Part shown: piece after piece, positions 1 to 8,673 of the stretch | How the letters are laid out: each line of letters opens with the position of its first letter | Position numbering within the stretch: position 1 is the stretch's first letter | NCBI GenBank assembly: GCA_005884455.1 | Contig: VBCH01000210.1 | Coordinates: 1 to 60,716, forward strand | From: Betaproteobacteria bacterium | Lineage (GTDB): Bacteria > Pseudomonadota > Gammaproteobacteria > Burkholderiales > SG8-39 | Reading direction: 5' to 3' | Length of the DNA stretch: 60,716 nt | Notes under the pieces: model-generated | Database searches by the model: none | The model's input: only the letters and a program-made list of their open reading frames with translations | Told to the model about the DNA's origin: nothing | Made by a program: the position numbers and the translations under genes

Positions 1-2
1 TG

Positions 3-743
3 GCGGCGCTCGACCTCGCCGAGCGGCGCCGGGAGCTCGCGTCGCTCTTTTCCTGGGCGATCCCGAACACGCGGGCCCTCGAGGTTCTCGCCGCGCACGC
101 GCCGCTCGTCGAGTGCGGCGCGGGAATGGGGTACTGGTCGGCGCTGCTGCGCGCTCGCGGCATCGACGTCCTCGCCTACGACGCCGCGCCGCCGGGCCGC
201 TCCTCGAAGAACGCGTATCACCGGGCAGCGCGCGAGCCCTGGACGAAGATCCACAGGCAAGCTTCGGTCGTGGCCGCGCGCCGGCATCGCGAGCGCACGC
301 TCGTGCTCTGCTGGCCGCCTTACGACGACGATGCGGCGAGCTACGCCGTGCTGCGGGCCTACCGCGGCGACACGCTCATCTACATCGGCGAGCCCGACGA
401 GGGTGCGACCGGCTCGGTGCGTTTTCACCGCGAGCTGCGGCTCAACTGGACCCTGGGCGAGGCCGTCGATCTTCCGCGCTGGCCGCGCCTGCGCGACACG
501 CTGATGGTCTACCGGCGCAACTCGGAGCGCCGCCCTCATCTCGAGCGGGATCGCTGCTTCGAGTGCAAGCGCTTCATCGCCACCGGCGCCATCGGCCGCT
601 GCGACTGGTGCTTCGAGCGCCGTCCCTCGGCGCTCGCGCTGCAGGTCGGAAAGCACCGCGTCGAGTACGTGCAGGAGATGCTCGACGCGCTGCCGGCTGC
701 GCAGCGCAGCGCGGTGGAGGGAAGTCCAAACAGAATCCGCTAA
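3..743 (+). CDS. SAM-dependent methyltransferase-like protein, 5' end outside the window
   Basis: The reading frame is open from the first bases of the window, so the N terminus is missing. The visible 246 residues include ECGAGMGYW near residue 41, which matches the glycine-rich S-adenosylmethionine-binding motif I of Rossmann-fold methyltransferases. It is followed by a motif II-like segment (IDVLAYDAAPP) and a motif IV-like segment (LVLCWPPYDDD). Near the C terminus CFECKR and CDWCFERR give four cysteines in a zinc-ribbon arrangement. The substrate is unknown. An ATG at 126 lies inside motif I and is too late to be the start. No neighbour helps: the next gene has its own promoter-like sequence. 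Confidence 0.6.
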   Translation, partial: AALDLAERRRELASLFSWAIPNTRALEVLAAHAPLVECGAGMGYWSALLRARGIDVLAYDAAPPGRSSKNAYHRAAREPWTKIHRQASVVAARRHRERTLVLCWPPYDDDAASYAVLRAYRGDTLIYIGEPDEGATGSVRFHRELRLNWTLGEAVDLPRWPRLRDTLMVYRRNSERRPHLERDRCFECKRFIATGAIGRCDWCFERRPSALALQVGKHRVEYVQEMLDALPAAQRSAVEGSPNRIR

Positions 744-792
744 GGGCTGAAATCCGCCCGGATCGCGGCCGTGTTCCCCGCGCCGGCGCAGC

Positions 793-820
793 TTGACTTT
801 GGGGCTGCAGCGCCTAGCAT
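793..820 (+). promoter_or_regulatory. Candidate sigma-70 promoter (TTGACT-N16-TAGCAT)
   Basis: TTGACT (793-798) matches five of six -35 consensus bases. After 16 bases it is followed by TAGCAT (815-820), which matches four of six -10 bases. A transcript would start near 827, about 40 bases before the chosen ATG of the next small gene. This is seen by eye only. Confidence 0.35.
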
Positions 821-866
821 CTAGTCGTTGCGTAACGCGGGACGTGTCCAAACGCGGCGGCTGCAC

Positions 867-1166
867 ATGTCGAACGGTCCAACCGACAAGCCGGTGAATG
901 CCGAGGCGCTCGCAGGCGCGCTGCGGGCCCTGGGGATGCTCTACGGCGCGAGCCAGCCGCTCGCGGAGATCATCGCTGGCGCGAAGAGCGAGGCCGAGGC
1001 GATCCGCATGTACATCGAGCGCGAACGTCCGCACCTGCTCGCGAGCTACGACCTCGAGACGCTGGTGAAGATGGTGCAGGGCGCGCGCGAGGCGAAGACC
1101 GACGCCAAGCACGGCGTGGAACAGTTCAGCCCGAGCGACAAGCCGCCCGCCAAACGCCGGAGCTAG
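867..1166 (+). CDS. Small hypothetical protein (99 aa)
   Basis: I do not recognise a family. The protein is soluble, mostly helical by composition, and ends in a basic tail (KPPAKRRS). It has no cysteines, no signal peptide and no membrane segment. A TTG at 828 would add 13 residues and would lie at the predicted transcription start. I chose the ATG at 867 because the extra residues look like untranslated sequence, although no clear Shine-Dalgarno precedes either start. It ends 90 bases before fdhB. The palindrome and -10 of fdhB lie in that gap, so it is probably not part of the formate dehydrogenase operon. It is not the short FdsD accessory subunit of other formate dehydrogenases as far as I can tell. 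Confidence 0.5.
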   Translation: MSNGPTDKPVNAEALAGALRALGMLYGASQPLAEIIAGAKSEAEAIRMYIERERPHLLASYDLETLVKMVQGAREAKTDAKHGVEQFSPSDKPPAKRRS

Positions 1167-1208
1167 TCGAGGCAGCGGGTGCGCGCTTGATTCCGTTCCG
1201 CGGAATTA

Positions 1209-1250
1209 TTGATGCCTGTCAAGCTTTTACCGTTACCCCGGCTGTAAAAT
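1209..1250 (+). promoter_or_regulatory. Crp/Fnr-type site plus -10 of the fdhBA operon
   Basis: The inverted repeat TTGATGCCTGTCAA occupies 1209-1222. After 22 bases it is followed by TAAAAT (1245-1250), a good -10 hexamer, with no good -35 at the usual distance. If transcription starts seven bases after the -10, the palindrome is centred at -41.5, the class II activator position. The predicted start falls on the A of the fdhB ATG (1257). It is one of four such sites in the first 12.6 kb. Confidence 0.7.
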
Positions 1251-1256
1251 GGGCCC

Positions 1257-3002
1257 ATGAACGACCGAGCATCTTCGGCGCCCGCGAAAGAAAAGCAGTC
1301 CATAAAACGCGCGCGGGTGCGCGGCACGCCCAAGGGACGCAGCGTCGACCCCAAAGCCCGGGAGGAAGTACGCGACCTCCTGAAAGACGCGCCGCTCCGG
1401 CGCGACCTGCTGATCGAATACCTGCACCGCGTCCAGGATCGCTACGGGCATCTCTCGGCTGCGCACCTCGTCGCCCTCGCCGAGGAGATGAAGCTCGCAA
1501 TGACCGAAGTCTACGAGGTCGCGACCTTCTACCACCATTTCGACGTGATCAAGGAGGGTGAGGCGCCGCCGCCCGCGATCACGGTGCGCGTGTGCGACTC
1601 GATCGCGTGCGACATCGCAGGCTCGCATGAACTGCTGGCGAAGCTGCCCGGGATTCTCGGCACGGGCGTGCGCGTGCTGCACGCCCCCTGCATCGGGCGC
1701 TGCGAGACCGCTCCCGCCGCCGTCGTCGGGCAGAACCCGCTGCCTCACGCGAGCGCGGAAAAGATCGCCGCGCTGGTGAAAGCCAAGGCGCTGAAACACC
1801 CGGCGCCGGGCTCGCGCGAATCGCATCCGCACGGCGATATCGTGAGCCCGCCTTGCGTCGACTACGCGGCGTACCGCGCGAAAGGCGGGTACGGGCTCGC
1901 CAAGGCCTGCATCGACGGAGCGAAGAAGCGCGAAGAGGTAATCGCGGTCATGGAGGACTCCGGCCTTCGCGGACTCGGCGGCGCGGGCTTTCCCGCGGGA
2001 CGCAAGTGGAAATCGGTCGCCGCGGAGCCGGCCCCGCGGCTATGCGCGATCAACATCGACGAAGGCGAGCCGGGAACGTTCAAGGACCGCTGGTACCTCG
2101 AGCGCGATCCGCACCGCTTTGTAGAAGGAGCGCTTATCGCGGCCTGGGCGGTCGGCATCGACGAGATCTACATCTATCTTCGCGACGAGTACCACGGCTG
2201 CCGCGCGATCCTGGAAAGGGAAATCGGGGCGCTGCGGGCGAATCCGCCGTGCAGGCTGCCGCCGATCCATCTTCGCCGCGGCGCGGGCGCCTACATCTGC
2301 GGCGAGGAATCGGCGATGATCGAGTCGATCGAGGGCAAGCGCGGCATGCCGCGGCTGCGCCCGCCTTACGTCGCGCAGGTGGGGCTGTTCGGCCGGCCGA
2401 CCCTGGAGCACAACATGGAGACGCTGCACTGGGTGCGCGAAATCCTTGAAAAGGGCGCCGACTGGTTCGCCTCCCAAGGACGCAACGGCCGCAAGGGCCT
2501 GCGCTCCTTCTCGGTGAGCGGGCGCGTGAAGAAGCCCGGCGTGCATCTCGCGCCGGCCGGGATCACGGTGAAGGAATTGATCGCCGAACACTGCGGCGGG
2601 ATGCAGGACGGCCACAAGTTCTACGGCTATCTTCCCGGCGGAGCCTCGGGCGGGATCCTCCCGGCGGCGATGGGCGACATTCCGCTCGACTTCGATACAC
2701 TGAACCAGTACGGCTGCTTTATCGGCTCCGCCGCGATAGTTATCTTCTCGGATAGAGACAAAGCCACGACCGCCGCGAGTAACCTCATGAAGTTCTTCTC
2801 CGAGGAGTCGTGCGGGCAGTGCACGCCCTGCAGGGTCGGCACGGCAAAGGCGCTCAAGCTCATGGAAAAAAAGAAATGGGACCAGCCGCTGCTGAAGGAA
2901 CTTTCCCAGGCGATGATGGACGCATCCATATGCGGGCTGGGGCAGGCCGCCCCCAACCCGGTGCTTTCTGTGATGAAATACTTTCCGCAGGAGATCGCGT
3001 GA
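1257..3002 (+). CDS. fdhB: NAD-dependent formate dehydrogenase, beta subunit (NuoE-NuoF fusion)
   Basis: This is the diaphorase subunit that passes electrons from formate oxidation to NAD+. Residues about 25-180 form a NuoE-like thioredoxin-fold [2Fe-2S] domain (VCDSIAC and later APCIGRC supply cysteines). Residues about 195-430 form the NuoF-like FMN/NADH domain (GLGGAGFPAGRKW, DEGEPGTFKDR, GAYICGEESAM). An SLBB domain follows, then a C-terminal [4Fe-4S] site (ESCGQCTPCRVG). At 581 aa it matches the two-subunit Methylorubrum FDH1 type, where NuoE and NuoF are fused, rather than FdsG plus FdsB. The start at 1257 is supported by the family N terminus (PKGRSVDP at about residue 25). No Shine-Dalgarno precedes it, and the predicted transcript may be leaderless. 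It lies 16 bases upstream of fdhA. Confidence 0.92.
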   Translation: MNDRASSAPAKEKQSIKRARVRGTPKGRSVDPKAREEVRDLLKDAPLRRDLLIEYLHRVQDRYGHLSAAHLVALAEEMKLAMTEVYEVATFYHHFDVIKEGEAPPPAITVRVCDSIACDIAGSHELLAKLPGILGTGVRVLHAPCIGRCETAPAAVVGQNPLPHASAEKIAALVKAKALKHPAPGSRESHPHGDIVSPPCVDYAAYRAKGGYGLAKACIDGAKKREEVIAVMEDSGLRGLGGAGFPAGRKWKSVAAEPAPRLCAINIDEGEPGTFKDRWYLERDPHRFVEGALIAAWAVGIDEIYIYLRDEYHGCRAILEREIGALRANPPCRLPPIHLRRGAGAYICGEESAMIESIEGKRGMPRLRPPYVAQVGLFGRPTLEHNMETLHWVREILEKGADWFASQGRNGRKGLRSFSVSGRVKKPGVHLAPAGITVKELIAEHCGGMQDGHKFYGYLPGGASGGILPAAMGDIPLDFDTLNQYGCFIGSAAIVIFSDRDKATTAASNLMKFFSEESCGQCTPCRVGTAKALKLMEKKKWDQPLLKELSQAMMDASICGLGQAAPNPVLSVMKYFPQEIA

Positions 3003-3018
3003 TGGCGAGAGGTGACCG

Positions 3019-5826
3019 ATGGACCGCCTGAGCACCGCGCAAGCGGCGACGATGCCGGTTGAGTTCAAGCTGAACGGCAAGACCGTCGTCGGCAGGTCGG
3101 ATGAGACCCTCATCGAGACGGCCAGGCATTACGGCATCGAGATCCCGCACCTGTGCTACAAGGAAGGCATGCGGCCGGACGGCAACTGCCGCGCCTGCGT
3201 GGTCGAGATCAAGGGCGAGCGAGTGCTCGCGCCCTCCTGCTGCCGCTACCCCAAGGACGGCATGGAGGTGACGACCGACAACCCGCGCTCGGTCGCCAGC
3301 CAGAAGATGGTGCTCGAGCTGCTCCTCGCGGACATCCCGGAGAAATCCTACACCCTCGACTCCGAGCTCGATCATTGGGCGAAAGCCCTGAAAGTCGGCA
3401 AGCCGCGCTTCGAGTCGCGGCACCAGCCGAAGCCCGATCTGTCGCACTCGGCGATCGCGGTGAACCTCGACGCCTGCATCCAGTGCACGAGGTGCCTGCG
3501 CGCCTGCCGCGAGGAGCAGGTGAACGACGTGATCGGGTACGCGTTCCGCGGCGAGCATTCGAAGATCGTGTTCGACCTCGACGATCCCATGGGCAACTCC
3601 ACCTGCGTCGCCTGCGGCGAATGCGTGCAGGCCTGCCCGACGGGCGCTTTGATGCCCGCCCGCGAAGTCGGCAAGATCCAGGCGGACAAGACCGTGGACT
3701 CGGTCTGCCCCTATTGCGGGGTCGGATGTCTCCTGACCTACAACGTCAAGGGCAACAAGATCCTCTGGGTGCAGGGCCGCGAAGGGCCCGCCAACAGCAA
3801 GCGCCTGTGCGTGAAGGGACGCTACGGCTTCGACTACGTGCAGCACAGACATCGCCTGACAAAGCCGCTTATCCGCAAGCCCGGCGTGAAGAAGCACAAG
3901 GACTTCAGCGTCGATCCGGACGACTGGTCGCAAGTCTTCCGCGAGGCGAGCTGGGGGGAAGCGCTCGATTTCGCGGCAAATGGCCTGCGCGACATCCGCG
4001 ACAGGCACGGGAAAAAATCGCTCGCCGGTTTCGGCTCGGCGAAGGGCACGAACGAGGAAGCCTATCTCTTCCAGAAGTTGGTGCGCACCGGCTTCGGCTC
4101 GAACAACGTCGATCACTGCACGCGCCTGTGCCACGCCTCGTCGGTCGCGGCGCTTATGGAGGGCATCAACTCGGGCGCCGTATCGAACCAGGTGCGCGAC
4201 GTGATGAAAGCGGAGGTGATCTTTCTCATCGGAGCGAATCCCACGGTCAATCACCCCGTCGCAGCCACCTGGATGAAGAACGCTGCGAAGGCTGGCGTGA
4301 AGCTCATCGTCGCCGATCCCCGGCGCGGAGATCTCGCCCGCCACGCGACCTACAACCTGCAGTTCAAGGCCGACACCGACGTCGCGCTGCTGAACGCGAT
4401 GCTCCACACCATCGTCGAGGAGGGCCTCGCCAACGAGGCCTTTATCCGCGACCGCACCTCGGGCTACGAGGCGCTCGCCGAGAACGTAGAGAAGTTTTCT
4501 CCGGAGGCGATGGCGCCCGTCTGCGGCATCGACGCCAGGACGATCCGCGAGGTCGCGCGCCTGTACGCGACCTCCAAGGCTTCGATCATCATGTGGGGGA
4601 TGGGAATCTCGCAGCACGTGCACGGCACCGACAATGCCAGATGCCTTATCGCGCTCGCGCTCTGCACCGGCCAGATCGGCAAGCCGGGCTCGGGCCTGCA
4701 TCCCCTGCGCGGCCAGAACAACGTGCAAGGTGCATCGGACTCGGGGCTGATCCCGATGTTCTATCCCGACTATCAGCGCATCGCCACGCCCGAGGCGAAG
4801 GCACGCTTCGAGAAACTCTGGGGCACGGAGCTCGATCCGAAACCCGGGCTGACGGTGGTGGAGATCATGCACGCGGCGAAGAAGGGGGAAATCCGCGGCA
4901 TGTACATCATGGGCGAGAACCCGGCGATGTCCGACCCCGACGTCGACCACGCGCGCGAGGCGCTCGCCGCGCTCGATCACATGGTCGTGCAGGATATCTT
5001 CCTCACCGAGACGGCGTACCTCGCCGACGTGGTGCTGCCGGCGACCGCGTGGCCGGAAAAGGTCGGCACCGTCACCAACACCGACCGCATGGTGCAGCTC
5101 GGCAGGAAGGCGATCGAGCCGCCCGGCGAGGCGAAAGAAGATCTCTGGCTCATCAACGAGCTCGCCAAGCGCATGGGACTTCCCTGGAACTACACGCATC
5201 CACGCGAAGTGTTCGACGAGATGCGCCAGTGCATGGACTCGATCGCGGGGATCACCTGGGAGCGCCTCGAGCGCGAGTCCTCGGTGACCTATCCGTGCGA
5301 GAAGGAAGGCGATCCGGGAGAACCCGTCGTATTCGTCACGCATTTCCCCACGACCACGGGCCGCGGCAAGTTCGTTCCCGCGGACCTGATCCCGGCGGCG
5401 GAGCGCCCGGACGACCGGTATCCGATGGTGCTCATCACGGGCAGGCAGCTCGAGCACTGGCACACCGGCGCGATGACACGCCGCGCGAGCGTGCTCGACC
5501 ACATCGAGCCCGAGCCCGTCGCGTCGTTCCATCCTTTCGACCTCGAGCGGTTCGGGGTGAAGGCAGGCGAGATCGTGACCGTGGAATCGCGCCGCGGCAG
5601 AATTTCACTGTACGCCCGCGCCGACGACGGCACACCGGCGGGCGCGGTGTTTATCCCTTTCTGTTATTACGAAGCGGCGGCGAACATGCTCACCAACCCG
5701 GTGCTCGACCCGGTCGGCAAAATCCCCGAGTTCAAGTACTGCGCGGTGAAAGTCACCAAAGGCGGGCCCGTGCCGGTGCACTCGAGCTTTGGCGGCGGGA
5801 CGCTGCTCGCCGAAAAGGCTTCCTGA
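3019..5826 (+). CDS. fdhA: NAD-dependent formate dehydrogenase, alpha subunit (bis-MGD Mo/W enzyme)
   Basis: Catalytic subunit oxidising formate to CO2 in the cytoplasm. Domains in order: a ferredoxin-like [2Fe-2S] domain (cysteines in HLCYKEG, NCRAC and SCC), a His-Cys-type linker, two [4Fe-4S] motifs (CIQCTRCLRAC near 155 and CVACGECVQACPTG near 195), the [4Fe-4S] of the molybdopterin domain (CPYCGVGC near 235) and the bis-MGD domain to residue 935. The metal ligand is Cys371 followed by His372 in NNVDHCTRLCHASS, where E. coli FdhF has selenocysteine; here it is cysteine. Start at 3019 has a GAGAGGTGA ribosome site; an ATG at 3052 is the alternative. No fdsC/fdsD chaperone follows: a terminator comes at once, as in two-gene FDH1 loci. 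Whether it uses Mo or W cannot be told. Confidence 0.93.
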   Translation: MDRLSTAQAATMPVEFKLNGKTVVGRSDETLIETARHYGIEIPHLCYKEGMRPDGNCRACVVEIKGERVLAPSCCRYPKDGMEVTTDNPRSVASQKMVLELLLADIPEKSYTLDSELDHWAKALKVGKPRFESRHQPKPDLSHSAIAVNLDACIQCTRCLRACREEQVNDVIGYAFRGEHSKIVFDLDDPMGNSTCVACGECVQACPTGALMPAREVGKIQADKTVDSVCPYCGVGCLLTYNVKGNKILWVQGREGPANSKRLCVKGRYGFDYVQHRHRLTKPLIRKPGVKKHKDFSVDPDDWSQVFREASWGEALDFAANGLRDIRDRHGKKSLAGFGSAKGTNEEAYLFQKLVRTGFGSNNVDHCTRLCHASSVAALMEGINSGAVSNQVRDVMKAEVIFLIGANPTVNHPVAATWMKNAAKAGVKLIVADPRRGDLARHATYNLQFKADTDVALLNAMLHTIVEEGLANEAFIRDRTSGYEALAENVEKFSPEAMAPVCGIDARTIREVARLYATSKASIIMWGMGISQHVHGTDNARCLIALALCTGQIGKPGSGLHPLRGQNNVQGASDSGLIPMFYPDYQRIATPEAKARFEKLWGTELDPKPGLTVVEIMHAAKKGEIRGMYIMGENPAMSDPDVDHAREALAALDHMVVQDIFLTETAYLADVVLPATAWPEKVGTVTNTDRMVQLGRKAIEPPGEAKEDLWLINELAKRMGLPWNYTHPREVFDEMRQCMDSIAGITWERLERESSVTYPCEKEGDPGEPVVFVTHFPTTTGRGKFVPADLIPAAERPDDRYPMVLITGRQLEHWHTGAMTRRASVLDHIEPEPVASFHPFDLERFGVKAGEIVTVESRRGRISLYARADDGTPAGAVFIPFCYYEAAANMLTNPVLDPVGKIPEFKYCAVKVTKGGPVPVHSSFGGGTLLAEKAS

Positions 5827-5843
5827 TCTCGATCAGGTGAAAA

Positions 5844-5867
5844 AAAGCCCCGGGCGACCGGGGCTTT
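5844..5867 (+). terminator. Rho-independent terminator after fdhA
   Basis: A perfect 10-bp stem (AAAGCCCCGG / CCGGGGCTTT) with a GCGA tetraloop starts 18 bases after the fdhA stop. It is followed by CTGTTT. Because the left arm starts with a run of A it could also act on leftward transcription. Confidence 0.85.
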
Positions 5868-5982
5868 CTGTTTCGGGCGGCCTTTGCTACAGCGGCAAGC
5901 GCATAGGGTCGTGGCGCTCGGCGCGTTGCGGAACACCTCATCGCTCCACCGGCGCCTCCCGCGGGTCCGCGCGGCCTGTATC

Positions 5983-6025
5983 TTGATTTCCGTCAATGTT
6001 CGCGCAATCGCGCAACCCTTATAGT
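5983..6025 (+). promoter_or_regulatory. Crp/Fnr-type site plus -10 of fhs
   Basis: TTGATTTCCGTCAA (5983-5996) is followed after 23 bases by TATAGT (6020-6025). A start near 6032 puts the palindrome at -42.5 and leaves a 46-base untranslated leader before fhs. It has the same architecture as the sites before fdhB, tctC and oxc. Confidence 0.7.
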
Positions 6026-6077
6026 GTCTCGCCCATAAAATCGACGTAATGCTGTCCCGCAGCAGAAGGACCCGTAG

Positions 6078-7748
6078 ATGGCCTCCGACATCGAAATCGC
6101 ACAGAAGGCCAAGCTCGAGCGCATCTCCAAGATCGCTCTCGCGAAGCTCGGCATTCCCGAGCAGCACCTCGAGCCCTACGGGCATTTCAAGGCGAAGGTG
6201 TCGCTCGAATACTTGGACGGCCTCAAGACGCGCCCGAACGCGAAGCTCGTCCTGGTGACGGCGATGACGCCCACGCCCGCGGGCGAGGGCAAGACGACCA
6301 CCACGGTGGGGCTGGGCGATGCGCTCAACCACATCGGCAAGAAAGCGATGATCTGCCTGCGCGAGCCTTCGCTCGGACCCGTCTTCGGCATGAAAGGCGG
6401 CGCCGCCGGCGGCGGCTACGCGCAGGTGGTGCCGATGGAGGACATCAACCTGCACTTCACCGGCGACTTCAACGCCATCGCGCTCGCGAACAACCTGCTC
6501 GCGGCGATGCTCGACAACCACATCCACCACGGGAACGAATTGGGAATCGACGTGCGGCGCATCGCGTGGAGGCGGGTAGTCGACATGAACGACCGGGCGC
6601 TGCGCGACATCGTCGTGAGCCTGGGAGGTCCGGGCAACGGCTATCCGCGCCAGGACGGATTCGACATCGTGGTCGCCTCCGAGGTGATGGCGATCTTCTG
6701 CTTGTCCACCTCGCTCGACGATCTCAAGGAGCGGCTCGGCAAGATCGTGGTCGGCTACACGCGCGACCAGAAGCCGGTGCTCGCCCGCGATCTCCAGGCC
6801 CACGGCGCGATGACCGTGCTCCTGAAGGACGCAATCAAGCCGAACCTCGTGCAGACGCTCGAGAACAATCCCGCCTTCATCCACGGCGGGCCGTTCGCCA
6901 ACATCGCGCACGGCTGCAACTCCGTGATCGCGACGAGCTCGGCGATGAAGCTCGCAGATTACGTGGTCACGGAAGCGGGCTTCGGCGCGGACCTCGGCGC
7001 GGAGAAATTCATCGACATCAAGTGCCGCAAATCGGGCTTGCGCCCCTCCGCCGCCGTGATCGTCGCGACGGTTCGCGCGATGAAGTATCACGGCGGCGCC
7101 GATCTGAAAACCATCACCCAGGAAAACCTCGCGGCGCTTGAAAAAGGCGTCACCAACCTCGAGCGCCACGTCGAGAACGTGCAGAAGAACTACGGCATTC
7201 CCTGCGTGGTCTCGATCAACCGTTTCAACCAGGACACGCAGAAGGAGCTGGATCTGCTCAAGTCGCGGATCGAGAAACTCGGCGCCAAGGTCGTGCTCGC
7301 GACGCACTGGGGCGACGGCGGCAGGGGCGCAGCGGAGCTCGCGCGCATCGTGGTCGACCTCTGCGAGAGCAAAGGCAACTTCCAGTTCGTGTACGAGGAA
7401 CAAGACACGCTCTGGGACAAGATCAACAAGATCGCGAAGAAGATCTACCGCGCGAGCGAAGTGACCGCCGACGGAAAGGTGCGGGCCCAGATCAAGAAGC
7501 TGCAGGACGACGGCTACGGGCGCTATCCGGTGTGCGTGGCGAAGACCCAGTATTCCTTCTCGACCGATGCGCAGCTGCGCGCGGCGCCCTCGAACCACGT
7601 CGTCAACGTGCGCGAAGTGCGGCTGGCGGCGGGCGCCGAGTTCGTCGTGATGATCTGCGGGGATATCATGACGATGCCGGGGCTCCCCAAGGTGCCTTCG
7701 GCGGTCAAGATCGACCTCGTCGACGGGAAAGTCGTCGGACTGTTCTGA
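6078..7748 (+). CDS. fhs: Formate-tetrahydrofolate ligase
   Basis: ATP-dependent ligation of formate to tetrahydrofolate, giving 10-formyl-THF, the entry of formate into C1 metabolism. The P-loop is [11 protein letters not shown], with Lys72 as its lysine, and is followed by the family's [13 protein letters not shown] segment. Length (556 aa) is normal for the family. The ATG at 6078 has AGAAGGA seven bases upstream. The gene has its own palindrome-controlled promoter and sits between the formate dehydrogenase and oxalate genes, so it probably assimilates part of the formate released from oxalate. The 37-base gap to the following terC-like gene has no terminator, so the two are likely co-transcribed. 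Confidence 0.95.
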   Translation: MASDIEIAQKAKLERISKIALAKLGIPEQHLEPYGHFKAKVSLEYLDGLKTRPNAKLVLVTAMTPTPAGEGKTTTTVGLGDALNHIGKKAMICLREPSLGPVFGMKGGAAGGGYAQVVPMEDINLHFTGDFNAIALANNLLAAMLDNHIHHGNELGIDVRRIAWRRVVDMNDRALRDIVVSLGGPGNGYPRQDGFDIVVASEVMAIFCLSTSLDDLKERLGKIVVGYTRDQKPVLARDLQAHGAMTVLLKDAIKPNLVQTLENNPAFIHGGPFANIAHGCNSVIATSSAMKLADYVVTEAGFGADLGAEKFIDIKCRKSGLRPSAAVIVATVRAMKYHGGADLKTITQENLAALEKGVTNLERHVENVQKNYGIPCVVSINRFNQDTQKELDLLKSRIEKLGAKVVLATHWGDGGRGAAELARIVVDLCESKGNFQFVYEEQDTLWDKINKIAKKIYRASEVTADGKVRAQIKKLQDDGYGRYPVCVAKTQYSFSTDAQLRAAPSNHVVNVREVRLAAGAEFVVMICGDIMTMPGLPKVPSAVKIDLVDGKVVGLF

Positions 7749-7785
7749 ACGACGCGGGTAGCGGGGCCAACGGGAGGACACCGCC

Positions 7786-8520
7786 ATGCAAGAGCTTCTG
7801 ACGTCGCAGTTCTGGCTGGGGCTCGGGGCCATCATCTGGGTCAACATCATCCTGTCGGGCGACAACGCCGTCGTGATCGCGCTCGCGGCGCGCTCCTTGC
7901 CGTCGCACCAGCAGACGAAGGCGGTCATTTGGGGGGCAGGTGCGGCGGTGGTGCTGCGCATCGTGCTCACGATCGTCGCGGTCGAGTTGCTGAAGCTTTC
8001 CTACCTCAAGCTCCTGGGAGGCGTGCTGCTGCTCTGGATCGCGGTGAAATTGCTGGTTCCGGAGGATGACGGCGGCGACGGAATCAAATCGAGCTCCAAT
8101 CTGCTGGCGGCGATCAAAACCATCCTGATCGCGGATCTGGTGATGAGCCTGGACAATGTCATCGCGGTGGCCGCGGTCGCCAAGGGCAGCATCGTGCTGC
8201 TCGTGCTCGGGTTGCTGATCAGCATCCCGCTGGTGGTTTTCGGCGCTACCATGCTGATGAAGCTCATGGAGACCTATCCCGTGATCATCACCGTCGGGGC
8301 CGCGCTGATCGGCTATGTGGCGGGCGAGATGCTGGTGACTGACCCGGTCGTGATCGAGTGGTTCAGGGCCAACGCCCACTGGATGATCGACTTCGAGCTC
8401 TTTTCGGTCTTCGGCCGCAAGTTCGAGCTGTCGGTGGCCGGGCTGGCCGGCGCGCTCCTGGTCGTGGCGGTCGGAAAGTGGCTCGGCAGTCGAGAACCAA
8501 CCCAAGCCGGGAGAAGTTGA
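7786..8520 (+). CDS. TerC/YjbE-family integral membrane protein
   Basis: 244 aa with about seven hydrophobic segments. The two TerC-family signature repeats are present: ILSGDNAVVIALAAR (about 22-36) and VMSLDNVIAVAAVA (about 119-132), each bringing an acidic DN pair into the membrane. Characterised relatives move Mn2+ or other metal ions, or assist exoenzyme metalation; the substrate here is unknown. It begins 37 bases after fhs with GGGAGGAC before the ATG, so it probably belongs to the fhs transcript and hence to the oxalate/formate regulon. The tctC promoter palindrome begins 15 bases after its stop. Confidence 0.85.
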   Translation: MQELLTSQFWLGLGAIIWVNIILSGDNAVVIALAARSLPSHQQTKAVIWGAGAAVVLRIVLTIVAVELLKLSYLKLLGGVLLLWIAVKLLVPEDDGGDGIKSSSNLLAAIKTILIADLVMSLDNVIAVAAVAKGSIVLLVLGLLISIPLVVFGATMLMKLMETYPVIITVGAALIGYVAGEMLVTDPVVIEWFRANAHWMIDFELFSVFGRKFELSVAGLAGALLVVAVGKWLGSREPTQAGRS

Positions 8521-8535
8521 GTGCGCCGCGTGGCC

Positions 8536-8577
8536 TTGACCTCTGTCAAGGTTGCTTAAGGGGCTTGTGGCGATAAT
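8536..8577 (+). promoter_or_regulatory. Crp/Fnr-type site plus -10 of the tctCBA operon
   Basis: TTGACCTCTGTCAA (8536-8549) is the most symmetrical of the four palindromes (TTGAC/GTCAA). It is followed after 22 bases by GATAAT (8572-8577). A start near 8584 puts the palindrome at -41.5 and gives a leader of about 90 bases before tctC. Confidence 0.7.
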
Positions 8578-8673
8578 CGACGCGCGAAATGCGGCAGGTG
8601 AATAAAATAGATGGAACCCGCCCGTGCTGATGGGGTCCATTCCGTTTGGTGTCCTGGCAATAGGAGGAGAGCG

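Noticed and set aside
2860..5532. 890-codon open frame antisense to fdhA
   Set aside because: Antisense of a GC-rich gene. Composition is rich in Arg, Ala, His and Asp without domains, and fdhA on the other strand is unambiguous.
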